In this document: positions 16,837 through 25,477 of the stretch, in pieces
How the letters are laid out: every line of letters begins with the position of its first letter
Position numbering within the stretch: the first letter of the stretch is position 1
NCBI RefSeq assembly: GCF_020035535.1
Contig: NZ_CP083349.1
Coordinates: 806,001-870,000, forward strand
Source: Ensifer adhaerens
Lineage (GTDB): Bacteria > Pseudomonadota > Alphaproteobacteria > Rhizobiales > Rhizobiaceae
DNA length: 64,000 nt
Reading direction: 5' to 3'
Notes under the pieces: model-generated
The model's input: only the letters and a program-made list of their open reading frames with translations
Told to the model about the DNA's origin: nothing
Database searches by the model: none
Made by a program: the position numbers and the translations under genes

Positions 16837-17418
16837 TCAGATCTCGACGGGGTCCGCCACCGGCTCGGGGGCATGGCGCGGCGTGCGTTCGGAAGGCTCG
16901 CGACCGATCTCTGCCCGCAGGGTGGCGAGATCGATGAAATGATCCGCCTGACGGCGCAGGTCGTCAGCGATCATTGGCGGCTGGGTCGACATCGTCGAGA
17001 CAACGGAAACCTTGCGGCCGCGGCGCTGCAGGGCTTCGACGAGCGTTGTGAAATCGCCATCACCGGAAAAGATGACGAGGTGATCGACCGTTTCAGACTG
17101 TTCCATGGCATCGATTGCAAGTTCGATGTCCATATTGCCCTTGATCTTGCGGCGACCAAGTGAGTCGGTGAATTCCTTGGCCGGCTTCGTCACGACCTTG
17201 TAACCGTTGTAGTCTAGCCAATCGATCAGTGGGCGGATCGAAGAATATTCCTGATCTTCGATGAGTGCGGTGTAGTAGTAGGCGCGCAGCAGATAGCCGC
17301 GTTTCTGAAATGCTTTCAGGAGTTTGCGATAGTCGATGTCGAAGCCGAGACTCTTCGATGCCGCGTAGAGATTTGCGCCGTCGATAAAAAGTGCGATCTT
17401 TTCGCGGGGATCAAACAT
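16837..17418 (-). CDS. NYN-domain (LabA/DUF88-like) predicted nuclease
   Basis: A 193-residue protein with a PIN-like NYN fold. Acidic metal-site residues are visible in ALFIDGANLYAA, GNMDIELAIDAM and IFSGDGDFTTLVEAL. Family members are predicted or shown RNases, and LabA-type proteins are tied to regulation. The tail after about residue 165 is Pro/Arg/Glu-rich and probably disordered. It lies on the opposite strand to smpB, with a 180-base gap in which I see no gene. The start at 17418 is preceded by AAAAGGAAAGACG. Confidence 0.85.
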   Translation of the reverse strand: MFDPREKIALFIDGANLYAASKSLGFDIDYRKLLKAFQKRGYLLRAYYYTALIEDQEYSSIRPLIDWLDYNGYKVVTKPAKEFTDSLGRRKIKGNMDIELAIDAMEQSETVDHLVIFSGDGDFTTLVEALQRRGRKVSVVSTMSTQPPMIADDLRRQADHFIDLATLRAEIGREPSERTPRHAPEPVADPVEI

Positions 17419-17885
17419 CGTCTTTCCTTTTCAATGCCGGCGCATCCAGTGCCCGCTGCCGGCCGATACGCAAAAATAAGTCGTTTACATTAATAATTGC
17501 TGATATTGCAAATAATGTAGGCTAGGCATTGCATTATTCCAGCAGAGCGCTCGCGAATATAGCTAGTTTTAGCAGTTGCTATAGATAGTCCACATCCGTG
17601 GAATGCCTTTTCTACCAAGCGTTTTGGCGTCGCGGTCTGCGATGCAACCAGGTGTTTGTGAGTAAGGTTTTCCAGCCCATTAGGATCGCATTTTATCACG
17701 AAGTGTGACGTTACGTGAGCGTCCCTCGAAGGAAAAACTTGAACTTGTCTTGTTTTGATTGTATCCGGGCGGCTAATTCCAGAAATCGGAGCCGACGAGG
17801 CCGTCGCTAGACGGCTGTTCCGGTTTCGTGTCGTCAATCCGTGCAGCGGCAATGCCGCCGCGCTTCGAGCCCAAAAGGACAGGCA
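17419..17885. other. AT-rich divergent intergenic region before rpoZ
   Basis: The part around 17460-17560 is strongly AT-rich for this genome and contains an inverted repeat AATAATG/CATTATT with a 14-base spacer. A weak promoter candidate for rpoZ is CTTGAA (17738-17743), 17 bases, GTATCC (17761-17766). I see no coding region here. Confidence 0.4.
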
Positions 17886-18293
17886 ATGGCCCGCGTCACC
17901 GTCGAAGATTGCATCGACAAGGTCGATAACCGTTTCGAACTCGTTCTGCTTGCCAGCCACCGCGCGCGCCTGATCTCCCAGGGTGCCGCCATCACCATCG
18001 ACCGCGACAACGACAAGAACCCGGTCGTAGCGCTTCGCGAGATCGCCGATGAGACCCTTTCTCCCGGCGACCTCAAGGAAGATCTGATCCACTCGCTGCA
18101 GAAGCACGTCGAGGTGGACGAGCCCGAGCCGGATCCGGCTTCGCTGCTGCAGTCGGAAACGGAAACCACGTTTACCGAAGTTGCCGAGGACGAAGACCAG
18201 CCGGAAGCGATCACTTTCGACCGCATGTCGGAAGAGGAGCTGCTGGCCGGCATCGAAGGTCTTGTGCCGCCGGAAAAGAGCGACGACTACTGA
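17886..18293 (+). CDS. rpoZ: RNA polymerase omega subunit
   Basis: A 135-residue subunit that binds the beta-prime C-terminus, helps RNA polymerase assembly, and in many proteobacteria forms a ppGpp site. The conserved N-terminus [23 protein letters not shown] and the ARLIS and [10 protein letters not shown] segments are present. The acidic C-terminal extension is typical of alpha-proteobacteria. AGGA lies seven bases before the ATG at 17886. The next gene is relA, the ppGpp synthetase, but a strong terminator separates them. Confidence 0.97.
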   Translation: MARVTVEDCIDKVDNRFELVLLASHRARLISQGAAITIDRDNDKNPVVALREIADETLSPGDLKEDLIHSLQKHVEVDEPEPDPASLLQSETETTFTEVAEDEDQPEAITFDRMSEEELLAGIEGLVPPEKSDDY

Positions 18294-18333
18294 GATCTTT
18301 CGCGGAACGCCCGTTCCTGCGTGTTTTCAAAGC

Positions 18334-18366
18334 AGTGCGCCACTCGTATGATTGGCGCACTTTTTT
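18334..18366 (+). terminator. Terminator of rpoZ
   Basis: AGTGCGCCA (18334-18342) and TGGCGCACT (18353-18361) pair perfectly and run into six T (18361-18366). This is a classic intrinsic terminator. Confidence 0.9.
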
Positions 18367-18378
18367 ATTGATTTCTTC

Positions 18379-18430
18379 TAGAGTGGGATGAGGAAATGTG
18401 TATGCGGTCGTCCGCCCGCATCCCGCTCTA
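18379..18430. repeat. Palindromic intergenic repeat (RIME-like) before relA
   Basis: TAGAGTGGGATG (18379-18390) and CATCCCGCTCTA (18419-18430) pair with one mismatch. The centre (GAGGAAATGTGTATGCGG, then TCCGCC) resembles the core GGAAAAGTG...GCGGTTTTCCG of the other palindromic repeats in this window. It ends 41 bases before the relA start. Confidence 0.65.
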
Positions 18431-18471
18431 ACTTATAAGAAAATCATCCTGATCTAGAGGACCGCCAGCGA

Positions 18472-20697
18472 ATGATGCGCCAATACGAGCTCGTTGAGCG
18501 CGTGCAAAAATACAAGCCCGACGTCAATGAAGCCTTGCTGAACAAGGCTTACGTCTATGCGATGCAAAAGCATGGCCAGCAGAAGCGGGCAAGCGGCGAT
18601 CCCTATATCTCTCATCCCCTTGAAGTGGCGGCGATCCTGACGGAAATGCGGCTCGACGAGTCGACGATTGCGGTCGCACTTCTTCACGACACCATCGAAG
18701 ACACGACGGCGACCCGTCAGGAGATTGATGACCTCTTCGGCGAGGACATCGGTGCGCTTGTCGAGGGACTGACGAAGATCAAGAAGCTCGATCTCGTCAC
18801 CAAGAAGGCCAAGCAGGCCGAAAACCTGCGCAAACTGCTGCTGGCGATCTCGGACGATGTGCGCGTGTTGCTGGTCAAGCTTGCTGACCGGCTGCACAAT
18901 ATGCGCACGCTCGATCACATGTCGGCGGAAAAACGCGCCCGCATCTCTGAGGAAACGATGGATATCTATGCGCCGCTCGCCGGCCGCATGGGTATGCAGG
19001 ATATGCGCGAGGAGCTCGAAAACCTCTCGTTCCGCCATATCAATCCGGAAGCTTTCGAGACCGTCACCCGGCGGCTGGAAGAGCTTTCGCAGCGCAACGA
19101 AGGTTTGATCAAGAAGATCGAAGACGAATTGCGGGAGTTGCTTCAGGCGGAAGGCCTGAAGGCTGCACAGGTCAAAGGCCGGCAAAAGAAACCCTATTCC
19201 GTCTTCCGCAAGATGCAGTCGAAGTCGCTGTCCTTCGAACAGCTCTCGGACGTCTGGGGTTTCCGTATCATCGTCGACGACATCCCGTCCTGCTACCGGG
19301 CGCTCGGTATCGTCCACACCCGCTGGCGGGTCGTTCCCGGTCGCTTCAAGGACTACATCTCGACGCCGAAGCAGAATGACTATCAGTCGATCCACACGAC
19401 GATCGTCGGCCCCTCGCGCCAGCGCATCGAGCTGCAGATCCGCACACGGCGCATGAACGACATCGCCGAATACGGTATCGCGGCCCATTCGCTCTACAAG
19501 GACGGGGAGGGGAACTCGACGGATCCGGCCTTGTCGCCGACCTCGAACGCCTATTCCTGGCTGCGGCGTACGATCGAATCCCTTGCCGAGGGGGATAACC
19601 CCGAAGAATTCCTCGAGCACACCAAGCTCGAGCTGTTCCAGGATCAGGTGTTCTGCTTCACGCCCAAGGGACAGCTGATCGCGCTACCGCGCGGCGCGAC
19701 GCCGATCGACTTTGCCTATGCGGTGCACACCAACATTGGCGACACCTGCGTCGGTGCGAAGATCAATGGCCGCATCATGCCGCTGGTCACGCGTCTCAAC
19801 AACGGCGACGAGGTGGAGATCATCCGCTCCGGCATCCAGGTGCCGCCGCCGGCTTGGGAAGAGATTGTCGTCACCGGCAAGGCGCGCTCGGCCATCCGCC
19901 GCGCGACGCGTGCCGCCATTCGCAAGCAATATGCCGGTCTCGGCTATCGCATTCTGGAGCGCACTTTCGAGCGCGCCGGCAAGTCGTTTTCGCGCGAAGC
20001 GCTGAAACCGGCCCTGCATCGTCTAGGTCAGAAGGAAGTCGAGGACGCCATCGCTGCGGTCGGTCGCGGCGAGCTCTCGTCGCTCGACGTGCTGCGCGCC
20101 GTCTTCCCGGACCATCAGGATGAGCGCGTGACGGTGAAGCCCAGCGCCGACGATGGCTGGTTCAACATGCGCAGCGCCGCCGGCATGGTGTTCAAATTGC
20201 CGGGTCGTGGTAAGGACGCGAACGGCGCAGCACAGGTCGAAGGGCCGGAAGCGCTTCCGATTCGTGGCCTCTCCGGCAATGCCGAGGTTCACTTCAGTCC
20301 TGCCGGCGCCATACCCGGCGATCGTATCGTCGGCATCATGGAGAAGGACAAGGGCATCACGATCTATCCGATCCAGTCGCCGATCCTGCAGAAGTTCGAC
20401 GACGAGCCGGAGCGCTGGATCGACGTGCGCTGGGATCTGGACGAAGCCAACAGCAGCCGCTTCATCGCTCGGATTGCAATCAGCGCTCTGAACGAGCCCG
20501 GAACCCTGGCGGAAGTGGCCCAGGCGATCGCGACCAGCGACGTCAACATTCGTTCATTGTCGATGGGGCGCGTGGCTGCCGACTTCAGCGAACTCCAGTT
20601 CGATCTGGAGGTCTGGGATCTGCGTCAGCTCAACCACCTGATCACGCAGCTCAAGGAGCTTCCGAGCGTGTCCATGGTGAAGCGTCTCTTCGAATAG
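18472..20697 (+). CDS. relA: Bifunctional (p)ppGpp synthetase/hydrolase (Rsh)
   Basis: A 741-residue stringent-response enzyme. The HD hydrolase domain has H48 (YISHPLE) and the H72-D73 motif HDTIED, so hydrolase activity should be intact. The synthetase domain carries RFKD (residues 291-294), the RxKD form found in bifunctional enzymes rather than the ExDD of synthetase-only RelA. TGS follows at about 385-450 (VFCFTPKGQLIALPRGATP), and an ACT domain ends the protein at about 663-741. In S. meliloti relA links starvation to polysaccharide production and nodulation. An ATG at 18475 is an equally good start. It is the only Rsh gene in the window. Confidence 0.97.
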   Translation: MMRQYELVERVQKYKPDVNEALLNKAYVYAMQKHGQQKRASGDPYISHPLEVAAILTEMRLDESTIAVALLHDTIEDTTATRQEIDDLFGEDIGALVEGLTKIKKLDLVTKKAKQAENLRKLLLAISDDVRVLLVKLADRLHNMRTLDHMSAEKRARISEETMDIYAPLAGRMGMQDMREELENLSFRHINPEAFETVTRRLEELSQRNEGLIKKIEDELRELLQAEGLKAAQVKGRQKKPYSVFRKMQSKSLSFEQLSDVWGFRIIVDDIPSCYRALGIVHTRWRVVPGRFKDYISTPKQNDYQSIHTTIVGPSRQRIELQIRTRRMNDIAEYGIAAHSLYKDGEGNSTDPALSPTSNAYSWLRRTIESLAEGDNPEEFLEHTKLELFQDQVFCFTPKGQLIALPRGATPIDFAYAVHTNIGDTCVGAKINGRIMPLVTRLNNGDEVEIIRSGIQVPPPAWEEIVVTGKARSAIRRATRAAIRKQYAGLGYRILERTFERAGKSFSREALKPALHRLGQKEVEDAIAAVGRGELSSLDVLRAVFPDHQDERVTVKPSADDGWFNMRSAAGMVFKLPGRGKDANGAAQVEGPEALPIRGLSGNAEVHFSPAGAIPGDRIVGIMEKDKGITIYPIQSPILQKFDDEPERWIDVRWDLDEANSSRFIARIAISALNEPGTLAEVAQAIATSDVNIRSLSMGRVAADFSELQFDLEVWDLRQLNHLITQLKELPSVSMVKRLFE

Positions 20698-20900
20698 GCC
20701 GAACGGCGCGGCGGCCTGCAAGGCTGTCGTGCCCATCGGTGGGGCTGTTCTGAATGCGGCTGCCTCAAAAACAGGCAGCGGGTGCATGGCAAAGCGGCAA
20801 GGCATGCTGTGGCTGCATGGCTGCCGCCATTTCCTGGAACTGGTGGAAAAGAGACCTCTAAACTATCTTCTGTTTCGGGAGGTAAACAAAGAGGTTTGCC

Positions 20901-21050
20901 ATGTTCAATCAGTTGAAGAAGATCACCCGCGCATTGCGCGTCCCCACTCAGGAAGAGCGCGAGCTCGCCTATCTCAATAGCTCGGTCGATCGTATCGATC
21001 TCGAATACCGTCAGCGCCAGATCGATCGCGGCCTGTTCCGCAACTACTAA
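20901..21050 (+). CDS. Small DUF3563-like protein (49 aa)
   Basis: A 49-residue protein starting MFNQLKKITRALRVP, with the helical EERELAYLNSSVDRIDLEYR core and the C-terminal RQIDRGLFRNY. The pattern of a short amphipathic start, YL-S-S-D-x-ID-LE-R-R resembles DUF3563 proteins, which are widespread but uncharacterised. GAGG lies seven bases before the ATG. It stands alone between relA and the DUF2062 gene and has no signal peptide. Function unknown. Confidence 0.7.
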   Translation: MFNQLKKITRALRVPTQEERELAYLNSSVDRIDLEYRQRQIDRGLFRNY

Positions 21051-21239
21051 GTCGATCGCGTCCCGTCTCAGGGCGGGATGCTGAAGCCATGCGTTCGGTG
21101 AATGGCTCGCCTGCGACATATGCGCGGCGCGCCAGCGGGTTGCAAGCAGAGGGCATGACGCCTATCTTGCGGCCAGCAAACAGGCGGACGCGCCGTCTTG
21201 TGCCGATTGACGGCTCCAAGATGCGGTCATGACGGCAGA

Positions 21240-21794
21240 ATGTTATTCAGACGTAGAAAACCGGTCACGATTTCCGAAAGGCTCCGCGCACTCCTTTGGC
21301 CGCGCAAGGGCTTTCGGCGTGGCCCGCGCTACATCGCCTTGAGGATTTTGCGCCTCTCATCGACACCGCATTCGATTGCTATCGGGGTGGCTGCGGGTGC
21401 GGCATCGTCGTTCACGCCGTTTTTCGGCCTGCACATCATCATAGCCGTTGCCCTGGCCTTCGTCTTCTCAGGTAATCTGGTTGCCGCGGCGATCACCACC
21501 GCGCTTGCCAACCCGGTGACGATCCCGATGATCTTGACTGCGTCCTATGAGCTGGGGACCGCCATTCTGGGGGTCGAAAGTGCGCACGCCGCCAGCAGCA
21601 GCGACGTCATGCGCATGGTCGAGCACCTGGACCTCTCCGCTCTCTGGGGACCGGTCTTCAAGCCGATGCTTGTCGGCTCCCTGCCGCTGGCCGCGGCCGG
21701 CGCGGTGATTTCCTATCTTGCGTCTTACCACGCGGCTCGCATCTTTCAGAAGCGACGCCGGGCACGCACAAAAGACCTCGGACCTTCCTCATGA
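21240..21794 (+). CDS. DUF2062 membrane protein
   Basis: A 184-residue inner-membrane protein. A basic N-terminus is followed by three or four hydrophobic segments (about residues 40-60 [20 protein letters not shown], 65-90 [22 protein letters not shown], and 145-165), then a basic tail KRRRARTK. The FTPFFGLH and ALANPVT motifs are typical of DUF2062. Its function is unknown, although the family often sits beside lipid or envelope genes. Its stop overlaps the acpS start (ATGA), so the two are coupled. I preferred the ATG at 21240 over the upstream start at 21198 for the family N-terminus. Confidence 0.85.
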   Translation: MLFRRRKPVTISERLRALLWPRKGFRRGPRYIALRILRLSSTPHSIAIGVAAGAASSFTPFFGLHIIIAVALAFVFSGNLVAAAITTALANPVTIPMILTASYELGTAILGVESAHAASSSDVMRMVEHLDLSALWGPVFKPMLVGSLPLAAAGAVISYLASYHAARIFQKRRRARTKDLGPSS

Positions 21795-22210
21795 TCATAG
21801 GCATAGGCAGCGACCTGATCGATATCAGGCGGATCGAAAACTCGCTTTCCCGCTTCGGCGAGCGCTTCGTGCAGCGCTGTTTCACAGACATCGAAATTGC
21901 CAAGTCCGAGGGCCGGAAAAACAGGGCTGCGTCCTATGCCAAGCGGTTCGCCGCCAAGGAAGCCTGTTCGAAGGCGCTCGGCACCGGTCTCGCGCAGGGC
22001 GTCTTCTGGAAAGACATGGGCGTCATCAATTTGCCCGGCGGCAAGCCGACAATGAACCTCACCGGTGGTGCGGCCGAGCGTCTGGCGCAGATGCTGCCGC
22101 CCCATCACCGGGCAGCCATTCACCTGACGATTACCGATGATTTTCCTCTGGCGCAGGCCTTCGTGATTATCGAAGCACTGCCCGTTGCTCCGGTTGAGGG
22201 AACGGTTTAG
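21791..22210 (+). CDS. acpS: Holo-[acyl-carrier-protein] synthase
   Basis: A 139-residue phosphopantetheinyl transferase that moves 4'-phosphopantetheine from CoA to ACP. The metal/CoA-binding [13 protein letters not shown] motif is at the N-terminus and the second motif is [16 protein letters not shown]. Its ATG overlaps the DUF2062 stop by four bases. It begins the usual acpS-lepB-rnc-era run of alpha-proteobacteria. A long inverted repeat (22226-22280) follows it before lepB. Confidence 0.97.
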   Translation: MIIGIGSDLIDIRRIENSLSRFGERFVQRCFTDIEIAKSEGRKNRAASYAKRFAAKEACSKALGTGLAQGVFWKDMGVINLPGGKPTMNLTGGAAERLAQMLPPHHRAAIHLTITDDFPLAQAFVIIEALPVAPVEGTV

Positions 22211-22225
22211 AGCATTCCGCTGGAA

Positions 22226-22280
22226 AACCCGGTCTGCGGCGATTGAAGGGCAGGCAGTCTGCAGCATATGAGACCGGGTT
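22226..22280. repeat. Long-spaced inverted repeat between acpS and lepB
   Basis: AACCCGGTCT (22226-22235) and AGACCGGGTT (22271-22280) are perfect 10-base arms 35 bases apart, with GC/GCAG pairing possible inside. The sequence before it (GAGCATTCCGCTGGAAAAC) resembles half of the dispersed 44-bp palindromes. It could form a hairpin in the operon mRNA between acpS and lepB. Confidence 0.5.
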
Positions 22281-22350
22281 CAACGCAGTTTGAATGTGGG
22301 ATCAAAACTGCGGAAGAAAGTTGAGAGCAAGCCCCGGTGAGGGCGTTGCC

Positions 22351-23115
22351 ATGATAAAGGAAGACAAAAGCGTGGCAGAAAAGACAGAAGCGAAGCAGAG
22401 CGGTCTCTGGGAAAACGTGAAGGTCGTTATCCAGGCGCTGCTCCTGGCCGTGGTCATCCGTACGGTTCTCTTTCAGCCCTTCACCATTCCCTCGGGCTCG
22501 ATGATGCCGACTCTGCTCGTTGGCGACTACATCTTCGTCAACAAGTTCGCCTACGGCTTCTCCAAGTATTCGCTTCCGCTTTCTCCCGACCTGTTCTCCG
22601 GCCGCATTTTCGCAAGCGAGCCGAAGCGTGGAGACATCGTCGTCTTCCGCTTCCCGCCGAACCCCGACATCGATTACATCAAGCGCCTGGTCGGCCTGCC
22701 GGGTGATCGTGTCCAGGTGCGCAACAGCATCCTCTACATCAACGACAAGCCGGTCGACCGCGCGCCGGACGGTGCGTTCCGTGCCGACGACCAGTACGAT
22801 ACCGGCGGCGACGTCCCGGTCTATCGCGAAACGATGGACAACGGTGTGTCCTACGACACGCTCGACCAGTTCCCGGATTCGCGCGGCGACAACACCCGCG
22901 AATTCATCGTGCCGGCCGGCCATTACTTCATGATGGGCGACAACCGCGACAATTCGGCTGACAGCCGCTTCGACGTCGGCTTCGTTCCGGCCGAAAACTT
23001 GGTCGGCCGCGCCAGCATGATCTTCTTCTCGCTTGGCAACGACACCTCGTTCCGCGAAATCTGGAAGTGGCCGGCGAACCTGCGTTACGATCGTCTGTTC
23101 AAGGCGGTCGAATAA
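22351..23115 (+). CDS. lepB: Signal peptidase I
   Basis: A 254-residue inner-membrane serine protease that removes signal peptides from exported proteins. One N-terminal membrane anchor (about residues 25-45) is followed by the catalytic serine in TIPSGSMMPTL and the catalytic lysine in YIKRLVGLPGDRV; the GDNRDNSADSR box is also present. The start at 22351 has GAGGG seven to eight bases upstream. The stop codon overlaps the rnc start (TAATG). Confidence 0.96.
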   Translation: MIKEDKSVAEKTEAKQSGLWENVKVVIQALLLAVVIRTVLFQPFTIPSGSMMPTLLVGDYIFVNKFAYGFSKYSLPLSPDLFSGRIFASEPKRGDIVVFRFPPNPDIDYIKRLVGLPGDRVQVRNSILYINDKPVDRAPDGAFRADDQYDTGGDVPVYRETMDNGVSYDTLDQFPDSRGDNTREFIVPAGHYFMMGDNRDNSADSRFDVGFVPAENLVGRASMIFFSLGNDTSFREIWKWPANLRYDRLFKAVE

Positions 23116-23831
23116 TGAAGTCGCGGTCGCTAAGCGCGGAGGATCGGGCAAAGCTCGAGACCGTGATTGGCTATCAGTTTGCTGAGAAGGAGCGCCTGGA
23201 TCGGGCGCTCACCCATTCCAGCGCCCGTAGTGCCAAGGGCTCCAACTATCAGCGGCTGGAGTTCCTGGGCGACCGGGTTCTGGGGCTGTGCGTTGCCGAA
23301 CTTCTGTTCCAGACCTTTCGCGACGCAAATGAAGGCGAACTGTCGGTAAGGCTGAACCAACTCGTCAGCGCCGAAAGCTGCGCCAAGGTCGCCGACGATA
23401 TGGAGCTGCACCAGTTCATCCGGACCGGTTCCGACGTCAAGAAGATTACCGGCAAGGCGATGATGAATGTGCGCGCCGATGTGGTAGAGTCGCTCATCGC
23501 CGCCATCTATCTCGATGGGGGCCTTGAGGCTGCGCGCGGCTTCGTGCTGCGCCACTGGAAGGATCGGGCAGTACGCGCCGACGGTGCGCGCCGCGATGCG
23601 AAGACCGAATTGCAGGAATGGGCGCATGCCAAGTTCGGCATTGCGCCGTCATACAGGACGGACGACCGTTCCGGCCCGGACCATGATCCTCGCTTCACGG
23701 TAACCGTGGAGATCTCGGGGGTCGCGCCGGAGACCGGGATCGACAGGTCCAAGCGTGGCGCCGAGCAGATCGCCGCGATGAAATTGCTGGAACGCGAAGG
23801 CGTGTGGCGGAAAAATTCCGCCGGAAATTGA
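23115..23831 (+). CDS. rnc: Ribonuclease III
   Basis: A 238-residue double-strand-specific RNase that processes rRNA and regulatory duplexes. The signature YQRLEFLGDRVLGL holds the catalytic acidic residues, with a further acidic cluster in VRADVVESLIAAIYLDGG. The C-terminal dsRNA-binding domain (about 165-235) ends GAEQIAAMKLLEREG. The ATG at 23115 overlaps the lepB stop by one base. Confidence 0.97.
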   Translation: MKSRSLSAEDRAKLETVIGYQFAEKERLDRALTHSSARSAKGSNYQRLEFLGDRVLGLCVAELLFQTFRDANEGELSVRLNQLVSAESCAKVADDMELHQFIRTGSDVKKITGKAMMNVRADVVESLIAAIYLDGGLEAARGFVLRHWKDRAVRADGARRDAKTELQEWAHAKFGIAPSYRTDDRSGPDHDPRFTVTVEISGVAPETGIDRSKRGAEQIAAMKLLEREGVWRKNSAGN

Positions 23832-23839
23832 CGGAAAAA

Positions 23840-24769
23840 ATGACGGATATGGAAAAAGATACGGCCGCCGAAGGCGCGCCGACCCACTCGGGCTTCGTGG
23901 CGCTGATCGGCGCGACCAACGCAGGCAAGTCGACCCTGGTCAACCGCCTCGTCGGCGCCAAGGTGTCGATCGTCAGCCACAAGGTGCAGACCACGCGCGC
24001 GATCGTGCGCGGCATCGCCATCCACGACAACGCCCAGATCGTCTTCATGGACACTCCCGGCATCTTCAAGCCGCGCCGCCGGCTCGACCGCGCCATGGTT
24101 ACGACCGCCTGGGGTGGAGCCAAGGACGCCGACGTGATCATGCTCCTGATCGATAGCGAGCGTGGCCTGAAGGGTGATGCGGAAGCGATCCTCGAGGGGC
24201 TGAAGGAAGTGCACCAGCCGAAGATCCTGGTGTTGAACAAGATCGATCAGGTGCGTCCAGAAGATCTCTTGAAGCTCGCGGCTGCGGCCAACGAGACGAT
24301 CAAGTTCGAACGTACCTTCATGATCTCGGCGCTGAACGGGTCGGGTTGCAAGGATCTGATGGACTACCTCGCCGAAACCTTGCCGGAAGGCCCCTGGTAC
24401 TACCCGGAGGATCAGATTTCCGATCTGCCGATGCGCCAGCTCGCGGCTGAAATCACTCGCGAGAAGCTGTTCCTGCGCCTGCATCAGGAACTTCCCTATG
24501 CCTCGCATGTCGAAACCGAGAAGTGGGAAGAGCGCAAGGACGGATCGGTTCGCATCGAACAGGTGATCTACGTCGAGCGCGAGAGCCAGAAGAAGATCGC
24601 GCTTGGCAAGAATGGCGATGCGATCAAGGCGATTTCGACGGCATCGCGCAAGGAGATCTCCGAGATCCTCGAGCAGCCGGTGCACCTGTTCCTCTTCGTC
24701 AAGGTGCGCGAGAACTGGGGCGACGATCCCGAGCGCTTCCGCGAAATGGGCCTCGAATTCCCGCGATAA
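23840..24769 (+). CDS. era: GTPase Era
   Basis: A 310-residue essential GTPase in 16S rRNA maturation and 30S assembly. G motifs are visible: GATNAGKST (G1), DTPG (G3) and NKID (G4). The C-terminal KH domain includes VIYVERESQKKIALGKNGDAIK. The start is uncertain. The ATG at 23840 (MTDMEKDT) has GGA five bases upstream, while an in-frame start at 23804 would overlap rnc. RecO, which often follows era, is 12 kb away. Confidence 0.96.
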   Translation: MTDMEKDTAAEGAPTHSGFVALIGATNAGKSTLVNRLVGAKVSIVSHKVQTTRAIVRGIAIHDNAQIVFMDTPGIFKPRRRLDRAMVTTAWGGAKDADVIMLLIDSERGLKGDAEAILEGLKEVHQPKILVLNKIDQVRPEDLLKLAAAANETIKFERTFMISALNGSGCKDLMDYLAETLPEGPWYYPEDQISDLPMRQLAAEITREKLFLRLHQELPYASHVETEKWEERKDGSVRIEQVIYVERESQKKIALGKNGDAIKAISTASRKEISEILEQPVHLFLFVKVRENWGDDPERFREMGLEFPR

Positions 24770-24947
24770 GCCGGGGCACACGGCCTTTGCAATACGATCA
24801 CGGCACCCGTCGCAATCGGGTGTCGTACTCCGGCCGCGCACCGCTTATGAGACCGGCACAAATCACCGCAGCACTTTAGATCTGTAGCAAACTCCTTCAG
24901 TCGATTCCGGTTTAGGCGCTGCGCAAGTGCCGCCGCCGGCGGCGATA

Positions 24948-25376
24948 TCACGCGCCCGCTACGCGTTTTCCGTTGTCATCGAGAACCGGCTCCCCGTCCT
25001 CCTTCGAGAACGGGCCCTTGTGCGTGTCGGGCAGGATCCCGAGCACCAGTTCGGACGGGCGGCAAAGCCACGTGCCGATCGGCGTCACCACGAAGGGGCG
25101 GTTGATGAGAATAGGATGTTCCATCATCGCGTCGAGCAGGCGTTCGTCGCTGAGTGTGGGGTCCGCGAGCCCGAGTTCCGCATAGGGCGTGCCTTTTTCG
25201 CGGATCACGTCACGAACCGTCAGGCCGGCGTCAGTGATCATCTTCTGGAGTTCCTGCCGCGATGGCGGCGCCTGCAGATACTCGACCACAGTCGGTTCGA
25301 TACCGGCGTTGCGGATCATCGCAAGCGTGTTGCGTGAAGTGCCGCAGGCGGGGTTGTGGTAGATCGTGACGTTCAT
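24948..25376 (-). CDS. arsC: Arsenate reductase, glutaredoxin-coupled type
   Basis: A 142-residue thioredoxin-fold enzyme that reduces arsenate to arsenite with glutathione and glutaredoxin. The catalytic cysteine is in HNPACGTSRNTLAM (Cys12 region), followed by the arginine-containing substrate segment in LINRPFVVTPIGTWLCRP. AGGAGG precedes the ATG at 25376. No arsenic efflux gene or ars operon is adjacent, so some members of this family could have another thiol role. The ArsR gene 10 kb away belongs with an AHSA1 gene, not with this one. Confidence 0.9.
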   Translation of the reverse strand: MNVTIYHNPACGTSRNTLAMIRNAGIEPTVVEYLQAPPSRQELQKMITDAGLTVRDVIREKGTPYAELGLADPTLSDERLLDAMMEHPILINRPFVVTPIGTWLCRPSELVLGILPDTHKGPFSKEDGEPVLDDNGKRVAGA

Positions 25377-25477
25377 GCGTTGGCCTCCTGCTAAGTCGAG
25401 ATGGTCAGCAGCCGGTCTCGACGACTGTTCTCGAAGCCATAGGCTCGATGCGGGCAAGGGGCAAGCCGTACGCTGCC

